From: Diprion similis
Taxonomy: Eukaryota; Arthropoda; Insecta; Hymenoptera; Diprionidae
NCBI RefSeq assembly: GCF_021155765.1
Contig: NC_060107.1
Coordinates: 131,501 to 195,500, forward strand
Direction: 5' to 3'
DNA length: 64,000 nt
The notes under the pieces were generated by a model. The model was not told the origin of the DNA and did no database searches. It saw only the letters and a program-made list of their open reading frames with translations. The position numbers and the translations under genes were made by a program. How positions within the stretch are numbered: the stretch's first letter is position 1; each line of letters opens with the position of its first letter. Positions 1 to 12,843 of the stretch are shown piece by piece.

Positions 1-204
1 GGTCCTGCTCTGACCTATTAAAAGTTACCAGTTTGGTAAATTTCAAACAACTGTATTTCGTGTATAGAAAATTTTCTATACAAATGCAATATTGCAATGC
101 TGCAGATTACCAGAGAAATATGTTGATAGTCTATAAGGCTATAGTCCTGGACCACCCTGTAGTTTTGGGAAGAATTCAACCATAATATCTACATATAAAC
201 TCAC
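1..204 (-). other. Start of an intron of the paraplegin-like gene
   Basis: This stretch follows the splice donor (GTGAGT read on the minus strand, bases 204-199) of the second exon of the neighbouring gene. I see no further exon before the window edge, so the rest of that gene lies to the left. Confidence 0.5.
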
Positions 205-848
205 CTCCCGTTGACTATTATTCGGTGTTAACATCGATACCAAGCTGACAATTAGCCAAAAAGTTGTAATCCACATTAAATACTTGCGAACAATATTAGA
301 AACTTTGTCATCGTCATTTTTTTTCGGATTATCTCCTGAATTTTGAGATGAGGGCTCTCCAGCACGGCCGTCACCTGCCGCTCTATTGCTATTATTCGTA
401 CCCGTGGTACAGAAGCTTCGTCTGCCATGATAAAAGCAGGGTAGTTTTGAATCACTATCAAATCCGCTACGTCGTAACAAGGTATAAATGGCGCGTACCT
501 CCTTATGCATTCGCATATGCATTGGACCCTGAAAGAGAATTAGTCATTTCATCATTCAGTGACATCTTGGAATGCTGTATCTTAAAAGAATTGCCTAATA
601 CTGAATTTGATCTGTTTATTTTTCATAACTAATAATATAAGGTTAGCAACATGCAAGTCGGGCGTATCATATGATAATCTTACGTGAAACGACAGACATC
701 GTGAGAATCGATGGACACGATTCAGAACCAGTCTGAAATCAGGTCTACTCAGTATCGAGTTATATTTTCCCGCAACAGTTGACGCCAATTTAAAAATATC
801 GTTCGCCGAAGGTAAATACCGTTTCGGGCATTTAACAACGCGCTGCAT
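205..848 (-). CDS. SPG7: N-terminal two exons of a mitochondrial m-AAA protease subunit (paraplegin-like), partial
   Basis: Two minus-strand exons join in phase: 848-684 and 528-205. The intron between them (683-529) starts GTAAGA and ends TTCTCTTTCAG. The ATG at 848 opens a basic, acid-poor leader that suits a mitochondrial presequence. The second exon continues with the stretch RRSFCTTG, a charged low-complexity linker (about GDGRAGEPSSQNSGDNPKKNDDD) and then one hydrophobic segment, YLMWITTFWLIVSLVSML, followed by a donor at 204. This order (presequence, charged linker, first membrane span, then a segment leading into ISWN..F) is that of paraplegin, which forms the ATP-dependent m-AAA protease in the mitochondrial inner membrane. 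The AAA and peptidase domains are outside the window, so the family call rests on N-terminal layout only. Another inner-membrane AAA protease, or an unrelated mitochondrial protein, is possible. Confidence 0.45.
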
Positions 849-857
849 ATTCTTCAA

Positions 858-2085
858 TTTAATTTCACAAACACTGTTACCGCGAGTATACTACGCAATG
901 CATAAGAAGAGGTTAGGCCCAGACCGTCATCGAACACGGACATACATAGGTATATTTATGTTACACAAGGGACAAAACTACGTAGACACTTGGTCACGTG
1001 CGGGGAATCTTGCAATCTTTCACGAATACTAAAGTGATTGATAAATCCGCATGTAGGACTCCTCATGTAAATCACAGGATAAACTTTATTTTAAGAAACA
1101 TTCTCATATTTGTGGCTATGTGAAGACGGAATCATCTATACAGATGACAGACCATCTGTACCATGGTGTGGGTATACATCTTAGAGCATATACCTATACT
1201 GTATATGACTACCAGCGCCACAGTGTGGCGAGGAGAGCTTCGTTATCGAAATTTCTGCACTTGCAGACTCAATTAATGTTATAAGTCTGATAACCGATCC
1301 GGTACGTGTAGGGTAAGATAATATATATTATCTTAGTGTAGGGTACTGCCATCAGCCTCACAGCCCTCACGCCCGTCGCTTTCCTTCGTTCAAAACATTA
1401 GCCATGATTGGCTACCTTAGAAATCTTCACCATGGAGATACTCCCAATATAACTAATAGAGGGAAGGGAGTAATACGAATATAAAAATAAAGAAAGCAGG
1501 AGGAGTGTTCCGTCTTTATTTACATTAATTTTAATAATCTTATAATAATAATAGCCGTGTATAAGCGCTCAATCGGCGAGCCATGAGAGATAGCTCTAGT
1601 TGGCTCTAAGTAGTATGGTAATCTCTCTTGGTACCAGTTGTGGTATACCCAACATAATATCCTCCCTTTTTCTATCTACACGCTTTGCCATTGCACCAGC
1701 TTTTGGGAGTTCATGTTTCTGCATTTGAGGTATTCGTGTTCTCAGCAGACTGAACGTGAAATGGACATTGTGTCCAAAGCCTGTCCCAAAGAACAAGAAA
1801 CGAGGCAGGAACAGGTCAATTTATACGTAACGGAAAAAAAATGACTTGTCGAAAACAAATTGTATAATCAATACCTCTAACATGATGCATGTTACTTTCC
1901 CTGTACGTTTGTTAAGATTCAAAATGGGTCCTTGAAGTGAAATGGATGGTTGAGTATGTAGGGATATAGAATTGTTTAGCTATGCCTATTTATCAAGCAA
2001 TTTCACAACACATAATAACCTCCTCAATGTTATCATTATATTAGACAAACTTTACATTAATTCAAATAACAGGAATGTACTCCAA
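858..2085. other. Intergenic region between the paraplegin-like gene and WDR70
   Basis: No convincing coding sequence. It must hold the promoter of the gene starting at 848 and the 3' UTR of WDR70. A near-palindrome (CGCCACAGTGTGGCG) lies near 1,214. A minus-strand AATAAA lies at about 1,516-1,521 and is one possible WDR70 polyadenylation signal. The short ORFs here lack splice or family support. Confidence 0.4.
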
Positions 2086-4059
2086 TCAGGTTTTTTGTTT
2101 TTTACTGGAAGATGGTCCGTCGTCCTCATTTTCAGATTGAAATATAGTTTTAGGCTGGGTTTTTTGGTAAGCAGGTGATATCCAGTATGGATTTTCAGCA
2201 GCATCCTTTGCATACTTGAGAATGGCTTCTCGTGGATCTTGATCATCCTCTATACGTTTACTTAGCCCAAGGTTTCTTATTACATATGAACTGAGCGTAC
2301 CCCCCGATGAGGCGACTCTACCACCTTGTCCAGACGTAATAGGCAAGTCAGGGCGATGAGACTTTACTGGATCCAGTCTATCTTTTTCCATTTGTTTTCT
2401 AACGGACTTTGGCCTATCTTGCCTGAATAAAGGCAGGGCATGTGGTGTAATAATTTGTTGTGTCGACATTATCTCTATGTGCTTCTGCTTATGATGAGAC
2501 TTGACCACGCACAACTTGGCTCCTCTCAAGCTTTTCTTAGGGTCGTAATAAGTCTTGACCACACCGTTACCACAGCTAACAAATATTTGATTTAGTTTCG
2601 GGTGCCAGAGCGTTTTGATAACATGAGAGTTTGTGACGCAAATTTCATTCACTAGATCAAATGTTTTGGTATTAAAAAATAATACCCTCCCAGATGATTG
2701 TCCTTTTCGCAGGGATTCACCTGTTATAACCATACTGTCGTCAGGGCTAAACATACAATCAGTTGTGTCATATCGAGAGAATAAATCATTGGCGGTAAAT
2801 ATAGGACTCTTGAAAGAGCGTAGGTCCCAAAGTTTCAGAGTGTCGTCACAACCTCTTGAAGCAAGCAAGTTACCGAGGTAAGAGAAGCTCAAACTGGATA
2901 TTTCAGAACATGGCTTATGGGCACCTCGAAGAAGCAACGATGTGTTGACAAAATTCTTTCTGTGATCCCACATTTGTATGGACCCATCTGCACAGCCACA
3001 GGCCACTACGCTTCCTTCTCTACTATATGCGCAAGTCGTTGGTATAGTTTTAACACCATTTTGAGCCCGACATTTGATAAGGTTTTTGTGAGCACGAGGT
3101 TTGTACAAAATCCATATACGACAGGTACTATCTTGGGAGCACGTCATGTATTCTTCCTTTGTGTAAGGATGCCAACATCCACTGTTCAAAGCAGCCGTGT
3201 GACCTTTGGTTCTTGCCATATCAGTGATATACTGATCACCTTTTACCGTTTCACATTTTTCAAAACCATCCCGATCCAATACCTTGGCCTGTGCTGCACC
3301 AGACACAACTAAAATAACATCTCCGGTCGTAGAATATTGGAGGCATTTTATAGGGTGATTTTCGCAAGGCTGCAGAGTTCGGAAACTTTTCAAAGATGTA
3401 TCCATGCCAGCGAAATCCCAGAAGCAAACGTCATAGTCAACCGAACCAGATGCCAGACGAGCTCCGGATGGATCTGCCGCTATAGCAATGACAGCTTTTG
3501 ATCCATGATGCATTTCTACTTCATGACTACAGGGAATCTTATTTGTGCTTGTGTCTTGCCGATCTTCTGAGTCATCGCTATCATTGCCGTCCTCATCTTC
3601 GTCATCATCGTCATCACTATTGTTAGTTTGCTTGCATATGCTTGGGTTTAGAGGATTTGTGTTGAGGGGGACTAAACTTGAAGGTTCATTATCGTTTGTT
3701 TTTGTCTTGTCCTCCTTTGCACCTGAGGCATTTTCTAGTTTATGATTTTGTTCAACTAATGCGGGTACCGAATGAACAGACTTACTGGTCCGAACTGTCT
3801 TGGTGATATTGTCCAGCATTTCTTGTACATCAAAACATTTTGCTTTCTTCCCAAAACTTGTCATCCCCATAACCTCTTGTAGGCTACGCGTTTCTTCTTC
3901 ATCTTCAGGATTAATCTCATTTATATCCGTGTAGTTGTTCGGCGAAATTTGCTTGCTGAATGTTCCAAAGCCCTCAACCGTACTGCTTGAACTTGCTGAT
4001 GCATGCTTAGTCAGGTCAGTTTTAATTTTCCCGAAACTAATCACTTTCTTTACATTCAT
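2086..4059 (-). CDS. WDR70: WD repeat-containing protein 70 (gastrulation-defective 1 homologue)
   Basis: A single unbroken frame of 657 codons plus stop. The frame is open a little further upstream, but the first ATG is at 4059 (protein begins MNVKKVISFG). It shows the full WDR70 layout: the family signature MTSFGKKAKCFD near residue 66, an acidic serine/aspartate tract at about 148-168, a WD40 propeller from about residue 180 to 510 (YDVCFWDFAGMD, HPIKCLQYSTTGD, GDQYITDMARTKGH, ASRGCDDTLKLWDLRS), and the conserved tail with RKQMEKDRLDPVKSH, GGTLSSYVI and YWISPAYQKTQPKT. WDR70 is a nuclear protein linked in yeast and humans to CRL4 ubiquitin ligase and histone H2B monoubiquitination in DNA repair. 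The length is normal. The complete lack of introns contrasts with the multi-exon genes around it. Its start lies only about 770 bp from the satellite array. Confidence 0.97.
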   Translation of the reverse strand: MNVKKVISFGKIKTDLTKHASASSSSTVEGFGTFSKQISPNNYTDINEINPEDEEETRSLQEVMGMTSFGKKAKCFDVQEMLDNITKTVRTSKSVHSVPALVEQNHKLENASGAKEDKTKTNDNEPSSLVPLNTNPLNPSICKQTNNSDDDDDEDEDGNDSDDSEDRQDTSTNKIPCSHEVEMHHGSKAVIAIAADPSGARLASGSVDYDVCFWDFAGMDTSLKSFRTLQPCENHPIKCLQYSTTGDVILVVSGAAQAKVLDRDGFEKCETVKGDQYITDMARTKGHTAALNSGCWHPYTKEEYMTCSQDSTCRIWILYKPRAHKNLIKCRAQNGVKTIPTTCAYSREGSVVACGCADGSIQMWDHRKNFVNTSLLLRGAHKPCSEISSLSFSYLGNLLASRGCDDTLKLWDLRSFKSPIFTANDLFSRYDTTDCMFSPDDSMVITGESLRKGQSSGRVLFFNTKTFDLVNEICVTNSHVIKTLWHPKLNQIFVSCGNGVVKTYYDPKKSLRGAKLCVVKSHHKQKHIEIMSTQQIITPHALPLFRQDRPKSVRKQMEKDRLDPVKSHRPDLPITSGQGGRVASSGGTLSSYVIRNLGLSKRIEDDQDPREAILKYAKDAAENPYWISPAYQKTQPKTIFQSENEDDGPSSSKKQKT

Positions 4060-4824
4060 TGTTGATCCAATCTCCAACAGTTCCTTAGTTCTACCGCGGA
4101 CAACCTAACTATTTTGCGGCATGGAGGGACCCGGAGGCTGTCATTTGTTTCGCAGATATGCGATGACGAAGCATAGTATAGCGGGCCGCCGCTGGAGTAC
4201 GCGACGGGCGGCGTGGCGATACTTTTGAATCAAAAGCTCTACATTTCAATGGCGAATACACGTGTTGTATCGTTCAACGATTCTATAAAATTATTTTCTC
4301 TTACTTGTGGTCGATTTGCGGGGTAGCCGTATCCTTCAATATGGCAGAAGAAAAGTCGTGGTGATGTACTGCTTCAGACTAGATAATTTAATATGGGTAA
4401 AAATGTTCTAAATACGAGTAGAATCTTTACTACATAGCAAGGGCAGAGCGCGTAATCTGCGATAATTCATAATTTTATTCGTAAGTTCTACATTCTCAAA
4501 GACAAATATTCGCAGAAAAAATAAGGGCGACAGAAAAATTTTTTAAATTCTTTTTTTTTGTTAAACTGTGAATCAGAATTGTTGAGCAACGTTCAATCAT
4601 ACTTTTGAATTTCTTGTTGTCTTATTTTTTGTACTATGTTACAACATATTAAATTACTGAACACTGACACCTGAACACTTGTACTATAATTAAGGTATAT
4701 TGAATAAACAGCTGAAACTTGATAGCAATGAATTTGTGATTTTTCTTCCCTACCTTTCTGAAAATGCTGAGCAAATTTTGGAATTCTCCCGCCAAGAATA
4801 AATGTGCACAATTTTAATTCGAGT
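4060..4824. promoter_or_regulatory. WDR70 upstream region and spacer before the satellite
   Basis: About 4,100-4,260 is noticeably richer in G+C and CpG than its surroundings (for example GCGGGCCGCCGCTGG near 4,181) and directly precedes the WDR70 start, so it is the likely promoter. No TATA box is obvious. From about 4,380 the sequence turns AT-rich with homopolymer runs and no gene, and then runs into the first degraded satellite copy. Confidence 0.4.
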
Positions 4825-7800
4825 GTTTGGACTCTTAGAAGTGCAAAAAAGAAATATCGAATAGCGTTGGACGCACAGCTGCAGAAATACTCAGCAATTT
4901 CCTCGATTTTCGGCTGTAACTTTTGATGCGTTGCTCGCAGCGTATTAGGACTGCATCAATCAATTTCTCGTGCAAAATTACGTCGGAATAGTGGCCTGGA
5001 GAATTATTTGCAGCACTTTTCGGAGTCGTCGAAATTTTCGCCAAAAATCCAAAAGGGTTAGCCTTACTTTTTTGGTCATTTTCAGGGCTGGAAATTTTTC
5101 GTGTTGGAATCAATTCGTAGGACCATTTCTAGACTAATTGGACCCCCAGGAACTCAGAAAACACGGCAAAAATAGCGTTGGATCAACAGCAGAGAAATGG
5201 CGATGGAAATTTCCAGTTTTTCGGTTGTAACTTCCGATGCATTGATAGCAGCGTATTGGGACTGCGGTTAATCGATTTCTCTCGCAAAAATACATCGGAA
5301 GAGTGCCTCATTGAATTGATTGCAGCACTTTTTGAAATCGTCGAAATTATCGCCAAAAATCCAAAGGGGATAGCCTTACTTTTTGGTCATTTTTGGAGTC
5401 TAAAATTTTTCGTTCTGGAATTGATTTGTACGACGATTTCTAGACTAATTCGACTCCCAGAAACTCGGAAAATACGGCAAAAATAGCGTAGGATCAACAG
5501 CAGAGGAATGATAGTCAAAATCATTGGTTTTTCGGACGTAACTTTTTAGCTATTGCTCGCAGCGTATTGGGACTGCGGTTAATCGGTTTCTCTGGCGAAA
5601 ATACGTCGGAATAGTGCCTTATTGAATTGATTGCAGCACTTTTCGAATTCTTCGAAATTTTCGCCAAAAATCCAAAGGAGTTAGCCTTACTTTTTTGGTC
5701 ATTTTTTGAGTCTAAAATTTTTCGTTCTGGAATTGATTTGTACGACCATTTCTGGACTAATTGGACCCTCAAAAACTCAGAAAACACGGCAAAAACAGCG
5801 TTGGATAAACAGCAGAGAAATGGCGATGAAAATTTTCAGTTTTTCGGCTGTCACTTTTGATGCGTTGATCGCAGCGTATTGGGACTGCGGTTAATCAATT
5901 TCTCTCGCAGAAATACGTGGGAATAGTGCCTCATTAAATCAATTGCAGCACTTCTCAGAACCGTCGAAATTTCCGCCAAAAATCCAAAGGGGTTAGCCTT
6001 ACTTTTTTGGTCCTTTTCGAAGTCGAAAATTTTTCTTTTTGGAATCGATTTGTACGACCATTTCTAGACTAATTCGACTCCCAGAAACTCGGAATACACG
6101 GCAAAAATAGCAAGGGATCAACAGCAGAGAAATGACGATCAAAATCATTGGTTTTTCGGACGTAACTTTTTAGCTGTTGCTTGCAGCGTATTGGGACTGC
6201 GGTTGATCGATTTCTCTTGCAAAAATACGTCGGAATAGTGCCTTATTCAATTGATTGCGGCACTTTTCAAATTCGTCGAAATTTTCGCCAAAAATCCAAA
6301 GGGGTTAGCCTTACTTTTTTGGTCATTTTTGAAGTCTAAAATTTATCGTTCTGGAATTGATTCGTACGACCATTTCTAGACTAATTAGACCCGCAGGAAC
6401 TCAGAAAACACAGCAAAAACAGCGTTGGATAAACAGCAGAGGTATAGCGATGAAAATTTTCACTTTTTCGGCTGTCACTTTTGATGCGTTGATCGCAGCG
6501 TATTGGGACTGCGGTTAATCGATTTCTCTCGCAAAAATACGTCGGAATAGTGCCTAATTGAACTGATTGCAGCACTTTTCAGAATCGTCGAAATTCTCGC
6601 CAAAAATCCAAAGGGGTTAGCCTTACTTTTTTGGTCCTTTGCAAAGCCGAAAATTTTTCGTTTTGGAATCGATTTGTACGACCATTTCTAGACTAATTCG
6701 ACTATCAGGAACGCGGAAAACACGGCAAAAACTGCGTTGGATAAACAGCAGAGAAATGGCGATGAAAATTTTCAGTTTTTCGGCTGTAACTTTTGATGCG
6801 TTGATCGCAGCGTATTGGGACTGCGGTCAATCGATTTCTCTCGCAAAATTGCGTCGGAATAGTGCCTTATCGAACTGATTGCAGCACTTCCCAAATTCGT
6901 CGAAATTCTCGCCAAAAATCCAAAGGGGTTAGCCTTACTTTTTTGGTCATTTTTGGACACTAAAATTTCTCGTTTTGGGATTGATTTGTACGACCATTTC
7001 TAGACTAATTCGACTATCAGGAACGCGGAAAACACGGCAAAAACTGCGTTGGATAAACAGCAGAGAAATAGCGATGAAAATTTTCAGTTTTTCGGCTGTA
7101 ACTTTTGATGCGTTGATCGCAGCGTATTGGGACTGCGGTCAATCGATTTCTCTCGCAAAATTGCGTCGGAATAGTGCCTTATCGAACTGATTGCAGCACT
7201 TCCCAAATTCGTCGAAATTTTCGCCAAAAATCCAAAGGGGTTAGCCTTACTTTTTTGGTCATTTTTGGACACTAAAAATTCTCGTTCTGGGATTGATTTG
7301 TACGACCATTTATAGACTAATTGGACCCCCAGGAACTCAGAAAACACGGCAAAAATAGCGTTGGATGAACAGCAGAGAAATAGCTATGAAAATTTCCAGT
7401 TTTTCGGCTGTCACTTTTGATGCGTTGATCGCAGCGTATTGGGACTGCGGTCAATCGATTTCTCTCGCAAAAATACGTGGGAATAGTGCCTCATTAAATT
7501 GAATGCAGGACTTTTTGAAATCGTCGAAATTTTCGCCAAAAATCCAAAGGGGTTAGCCTTACTTTTTTGGTCATTTTTTGAGTCTGAAATTTTTCGTTCC
7601 GGAATTGATCTGTACGACCATTTCTAGACTAATTGAACCCTCAGGAACTCAGAAAACACGGCGAAAACAGCGTTGGATGAACAGCAGAGAAATGGCGACG
7701 AAAATTTCCATTTTTTCTGCTGTAACTTTTTATGCGTTGATCGCAGCGTATTGGGACTGCGGTCAATCGATTTCTCTCGCAAAAATACGTCGGAATAGTG

Positions 7801-9099
7801 CCTTATTGAACTGATTGCAGCACTTTTCAAATTCGTCGTAATTTTCGCCAAAAATCCAAAGGGGTTAGCCTTACTTTTTTGGTCCTTTTCGAAGCCGAAA
7901 ATTTTTCGTTTTGGAATCGATTCGTACGACCATTTCTAGACTAATTCGACTATCAGGAACGCGAAAAACACGGCAAAAACAGCGTTGGATAAACAGCAGA
8001 GAAATGGCGATGAAAATTTTCAGTTTTTCGGCTGTAACTTTTGATGCGTTGATCGCAGCGTATTGGGACTGCGGTCATTCGATTTCTCTCGCAAAAATAC
8101 GTCGGAATAGTGCCTTATCGAACTGATTTCAGCACTTTCCAAATTCGTCGAAATTTTTGCCAAAAATCCAAAGGGGTTAGCCTTACTTTTTTGGTCCTTT
8201 TCGAAGCCAAAAATTTTTCGTTTCGGAATCGATTTGTACGACCATTTCCAGACTAATTCGACTTCCAGGAACTCGGAAAACACGGCAAAAATAGCGTAGG
8301 ATCAACAGCAGAGAAATGACGATCAAAATCATTGGATTTTCGGATGTAACTTTTAAGCTATTGCTCGCAGCGTATTGGGACTGCGATTAATGGATTTCTC
8401 TCGCAAAAATACGTCGGAATAGTGCCTCATTAAATTAATTGCAGCACTTTTCAGAATCGTCGAAATTTTCGCCAAAAATCCAAAGGGGTTAGCCTTACTT
8501 TTTTGGTCATTTTCAAAGCTGAAAATTTTTCGTTTTGGAATCGATTTGTACGACCATTTCTAGACTAATTCGACTATCAGGAACGCGGAAAACACGACAA
8601 AAACAGCGTTGGATAAACAGCAGAGAAATGGCGATGAAAATTTTCAGTTTTTCGGCTGTAACTTTTGATGCGTTGATCGCAGCGTATTGGGACTGCGGTC
8701 AATCGATTTCTCTCGCAAAAATACGTCGGAATAGTGCCTTATCGAACTGATTTTAGCACTTTCCAAATTCGTCGAAATTTTTGCCAAAAATCCAAAGGGG
8801 TTAGCCTTACTTTTTTGGTCCTTTTCAAAGCCAAAAATTTTTCGTTTCGGAATCGATTTGTACGACCATTTCCAGACTAATTCGACTTCCAGGAACTCGG
8901 AAAACACGGCAAAAATAGCGTAGGATCAACAGCAGAGAAATGACGATCAAAACCATTGGATTTTCGGACGTAACTTTTTAGCTATTCCTCGCAGCGTATT
9001 GGGACTGCGATTAATGGATTTCTCTCGCAAAAATACGTCGGAATAGTGCCTCATTAAATTAATTGCAGCACTTTTCAGAATCGTCGAAATTCTCGCCAA

Positions 9100-12000
9100 A
9101 AATCCAAAGGGGTTAGCCTTACTTTTTTGGTCCTTTGCAAAGCCGAAAATTTTTCGTTTTGGAATCGATTTGTACGACCATTTCTAGACTAATTCGACTA
9201 TCAGGAACGCGGAAAACACGGCAAAAACTGCGTTGGATAAACAGCAGAGAAATGGCGATGAAAATTTTCAGTTTTTCGGCTGTAACTTTTGATGCGTTGA
9301 TCGCAGCGTATTGGGACTGCGGTCAATCGATTTCTCTCGCAAAATTGCGTCGGAATAGTGCCTTATCGAACTGATTGCAGCACTTCCCAAATTCGTCGAA
9401 ATTTTCGCCAAAAATCCAAAGGGGTTAGCCTTACTTTTTTGGTCATTTTTGGACACTAAAATTTCTCGTTCTGGGATTGATTTGTACGACCATTTATAGA
9501 CTAATTGGACCCCCAGGAACTCAGAAAACACGGCAAAAATAGCGTTGGATGAACAGCAGAGAAATGGCTATGAAAATTTCCAGTTTTTCGGCTGTCACTT
9601 TTGATGCGTTGATCGCAGCGTGATGGGACTGCGGTCAATCGATTTCTCTCGCAAAAATACGTGGGAATAGTGCCTCATTAAATTGAATGCAGCACTTTTT
9701 GAAATCGTCGAAATTTTCGCCAAAAATCCAAAGGGGTTAGCCTTACTTTTTTGGTCATTTTTTGAGTCTGAAATTTTTCGTTCCGGAATTGATCTGTACG
9801 ACCATTTCTAGACTAATTGAACCCTCAGGAACTCAGAAAACACAGCGAAAACAGCGTTGGATGAACAGCAGAGAAATGGCGACGAAAATTTCCATTTTTT
9901 CTGCTGTAACTTTTTATGCGTTGATCGCAGCGTATTGGGACTGCGGTCAATCGATTTCTCTCGCAAAAATACGTCGGAATAGTGCCTTATTGAACTGATT
10001 GCAGCACTTTTCAGAATCGTCGAAATTCTTGCCAAAAATCCAAAGGGGTTAGCCTTACTTTTTTGGTCCTTTGCAAAGCCGAAAATTTTTCGTTTTGGAA
10101 TCGATTTGTACGACCATTTCTAGACTAATTCGACTATCAGGAACGCGGAAAACACGGCAAAAACTGCGTTGGATAAACAGCAGAGAAATGGCGATGAAAA
10201 TTTTCAGTTTTTCGGCTGTAACTTTTGATGCGTTGATCGCAGCGTATTGGGACTGCGGTCAATCGATTTCTCTCGCAAAATTGCGTCGGAATAGTGCCTT
10301 ATCGAACTGATTGCAGCACTTCCCAAATTCGTCGAAATTTTCGCCAAAAATCCAAAGGGGTTAGCCTTACTTTTTTGGTCATTTTTGGACACTAAAATTT
10401 CTCGTTCTGGGATTGATTTGTACGACCATTTATAGACTAATTGGACCCCCAGGAACTCAGAAAACACGGCAAAAATAGCGTTGGATGAACAGCAGAGAAA
10501 TGGCTATGAAAATTTCCAGTTTTTCGGCTGTCACTTTTGATGCGTTGATCGCAGCGTATTGGGACTGCGGTCAATCGATTTCTCTCGCAAAAATACGTGG
10601 GAATAGTGCCTCATTAAATTGAATGCAGCACTTTTTGAAATCGTCGAAATTTTCGCCAAAAATCCAAAGGGGTTAGCCTTACTTTTTTGGTCATTTTTTG
10701 AGTCTGAAATTTTTCGTTCCGGAATTGATCTGTACGACCATTTCTAGACTAATTGAACCCTCAGGAACTCAGAAAACACGGCGAAAACAGCGTTGGATGA
10801 ACAGCAGAGAAATGGCGACGAAAATTTCCATTTTTTCTGCTGTAACTTTTTATGCGTTGATCGCAGCGTATTGGGACTGCGGTCAATCGATTTCTCTCGC
10901 AAAAATACGTCGGAATAGTGCCTTATTGAACTGATTGCAGCACTTTTCAAATTCGTCGTAATTTTCGCCAAAAATCCAAAGGGGTTAGCCTTACTTTTTT
11001 GGTCCTTTTCGAAGCCGAAAATTTTTCGTTTTGGAATCGATTCGTACGACCATTTCTAGACTAATTCGACTATCAGGAACGCGAAAAACACGGCAAAAAC
11101 AGCGTTGGATAAACAGCAGAGAAATGGCGATGAAAATTTTCAGTTTTTCGGCTGTAACTTTTGATGCGTTGATCGCAGCGTATTGGGACTGCGGTCAATC
11201 GATTTCTCTCGCAAAATTGCGTCGGAATAGTGCCTTATCGAACTGATTGCAGCACTTCCCAAATTCGTCGAAATTTTCGCCAAAAATCCAAAGGGGTTAG
11301 CCTTACTTTTTTGGTCATTTTTGGACACTAAAATTTCTCGTTCTGGGATTGATTTGTACGACCATTTATAGACTAATTGGACCCCCAGGAACTCAGAAAA
11401 CACGGCAAAAATAGCGTTGGATGAACAGCAGAGAAATGGCTATGAAAATTTCCAGTTTTTCGGCTGTCACTTTTGATGCGTTGATCGCAGCGTGATGGGA
11501 CTGCGGTCAATCGATTTCTCTCGCAAAAATACGTGGGAATAGTGCCTCATTAAATTGAATGCAGCACTTTTTGAAATCGTCGAAATTTTCGCCAAAAATC
11601 CAAAGGGGTTAGCCTTACTTTTTTGGTCATTTTTTGAGTCTGAAATTTTTCGTTCCGGAATTGATCTGTACGACCATTTCTAGACTAATTGAACCCTCAG
11701 GAACTCAGAAAACACGGCGAAAACAGCGTTGGATGAACAGCAGAGAAATGGCGACGAAAATTTCCATTTTTTCTGCTGTAACTTTTTATGCGTTGATCGC
11801 AGCGTATTGGGACTGCGGTCAATCGATTTCTCTCGCAAAAATACGTCGGAATAGTGCCTTATTGAACTGATTGCAGCACTTTTCAGAATCGTCGCAATTC
11901 TTGCCAAAAATCCAAAGGGGTTAGCCTTACTTTTTTGGTCCTTTGCAAAGCCGAAAATTTTTCGTTTTGGAATCGATTTGTACGACCATTTCTAGACTAA

Positions 12001-12843
12001 TTCGACTATCAGGAACGCGGAAAACACGGCAAAAACTGCGTTGGATAAACAGCAGAGAAATGGCGATGAAAATTTTCAGTTTTTCGGCTGTAACTTTTGA
12101 TGCGTTGATCGCAGCGTATTGGGACTGCGGTCAATCGATTTCTCTCGCAAAATTGCGTCGGAATAGTGCCTTATCGAACTGATTGCAGCACTTCCCAAAT
12201 TCGTCGAAATTTTCGCCAAAAATCCAAAGGGGTTAGCCTTACTTTTTTGGTCATTTTTGGACACTAAAATTTCTCGTTCTGGGATTGATTTGTACGACCA
12301 TTTATAGACTAATTGGACCCCCAGGAACTCAGAAAACACGGCAAAAATAGCGTTGGATGAACAGCAGAGAAATGGCTATGAAAATTTCCAGTTTTTCGGC
12401 TGTCACTTTTGATGCGTTGATCGCAGCGTATTGGGACTGCGGTCAATCGATTTCTCTCGCAAAAATACGTGGGAATAGTGCCTCATTGAATTGAATGCAG
12501 CACTTTTTGAAATCGTCGAAATTTTCGCCAAAAATCCAAAGGGGTTAGCCTTACTTTTTTGGTCATTTTTTGAGTCTGAAATTTTTCGTTCCGGAATTGA
12601 TCTGTACGACCATTTCTAGACTAATTGAACCCTCAGGAACTCGGAAAACACGGCGAAAACAGCGTTGGATGAACAGCAGAGAAATGGCGACGAAAATTTC
12701 CATTTTTTCTGCTGTAACTTTTTATGCGTTGATCGCAGCGTATTGGGACTGCGGTCAATCGATTTCTCTCGCAAAAATACGTCGGAATAGTGCCTTATTG
12801 AACTGATTGCAGCACTTTTCAAATTCGTCGTAATTTTCGCCAA
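9100..12843 (+). repeat. Higher-order repeat block, period 936 bp (three monomers)
   Basis: Inside the array, three monomer types alternate so that near-identical sequence returns every 936 bp. One type carries AAAATTGCGTCGG (in the units near 9,340, 10,276, 11,212 and 12,148). A second has CTATGAAAATTTCCAG followed by ACGTGGGAATAG. A third has GACGAAAATTTCCATTTTTTCTGC. A private change, CGTGATGGGACT in place of CGTATTGGGACT, occurs at 9,619 and again at 11,491. These are 1,872 bp apart, and the copy between lacks it, which points to a still longer unit of six monomers. Confidence 0.85.
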
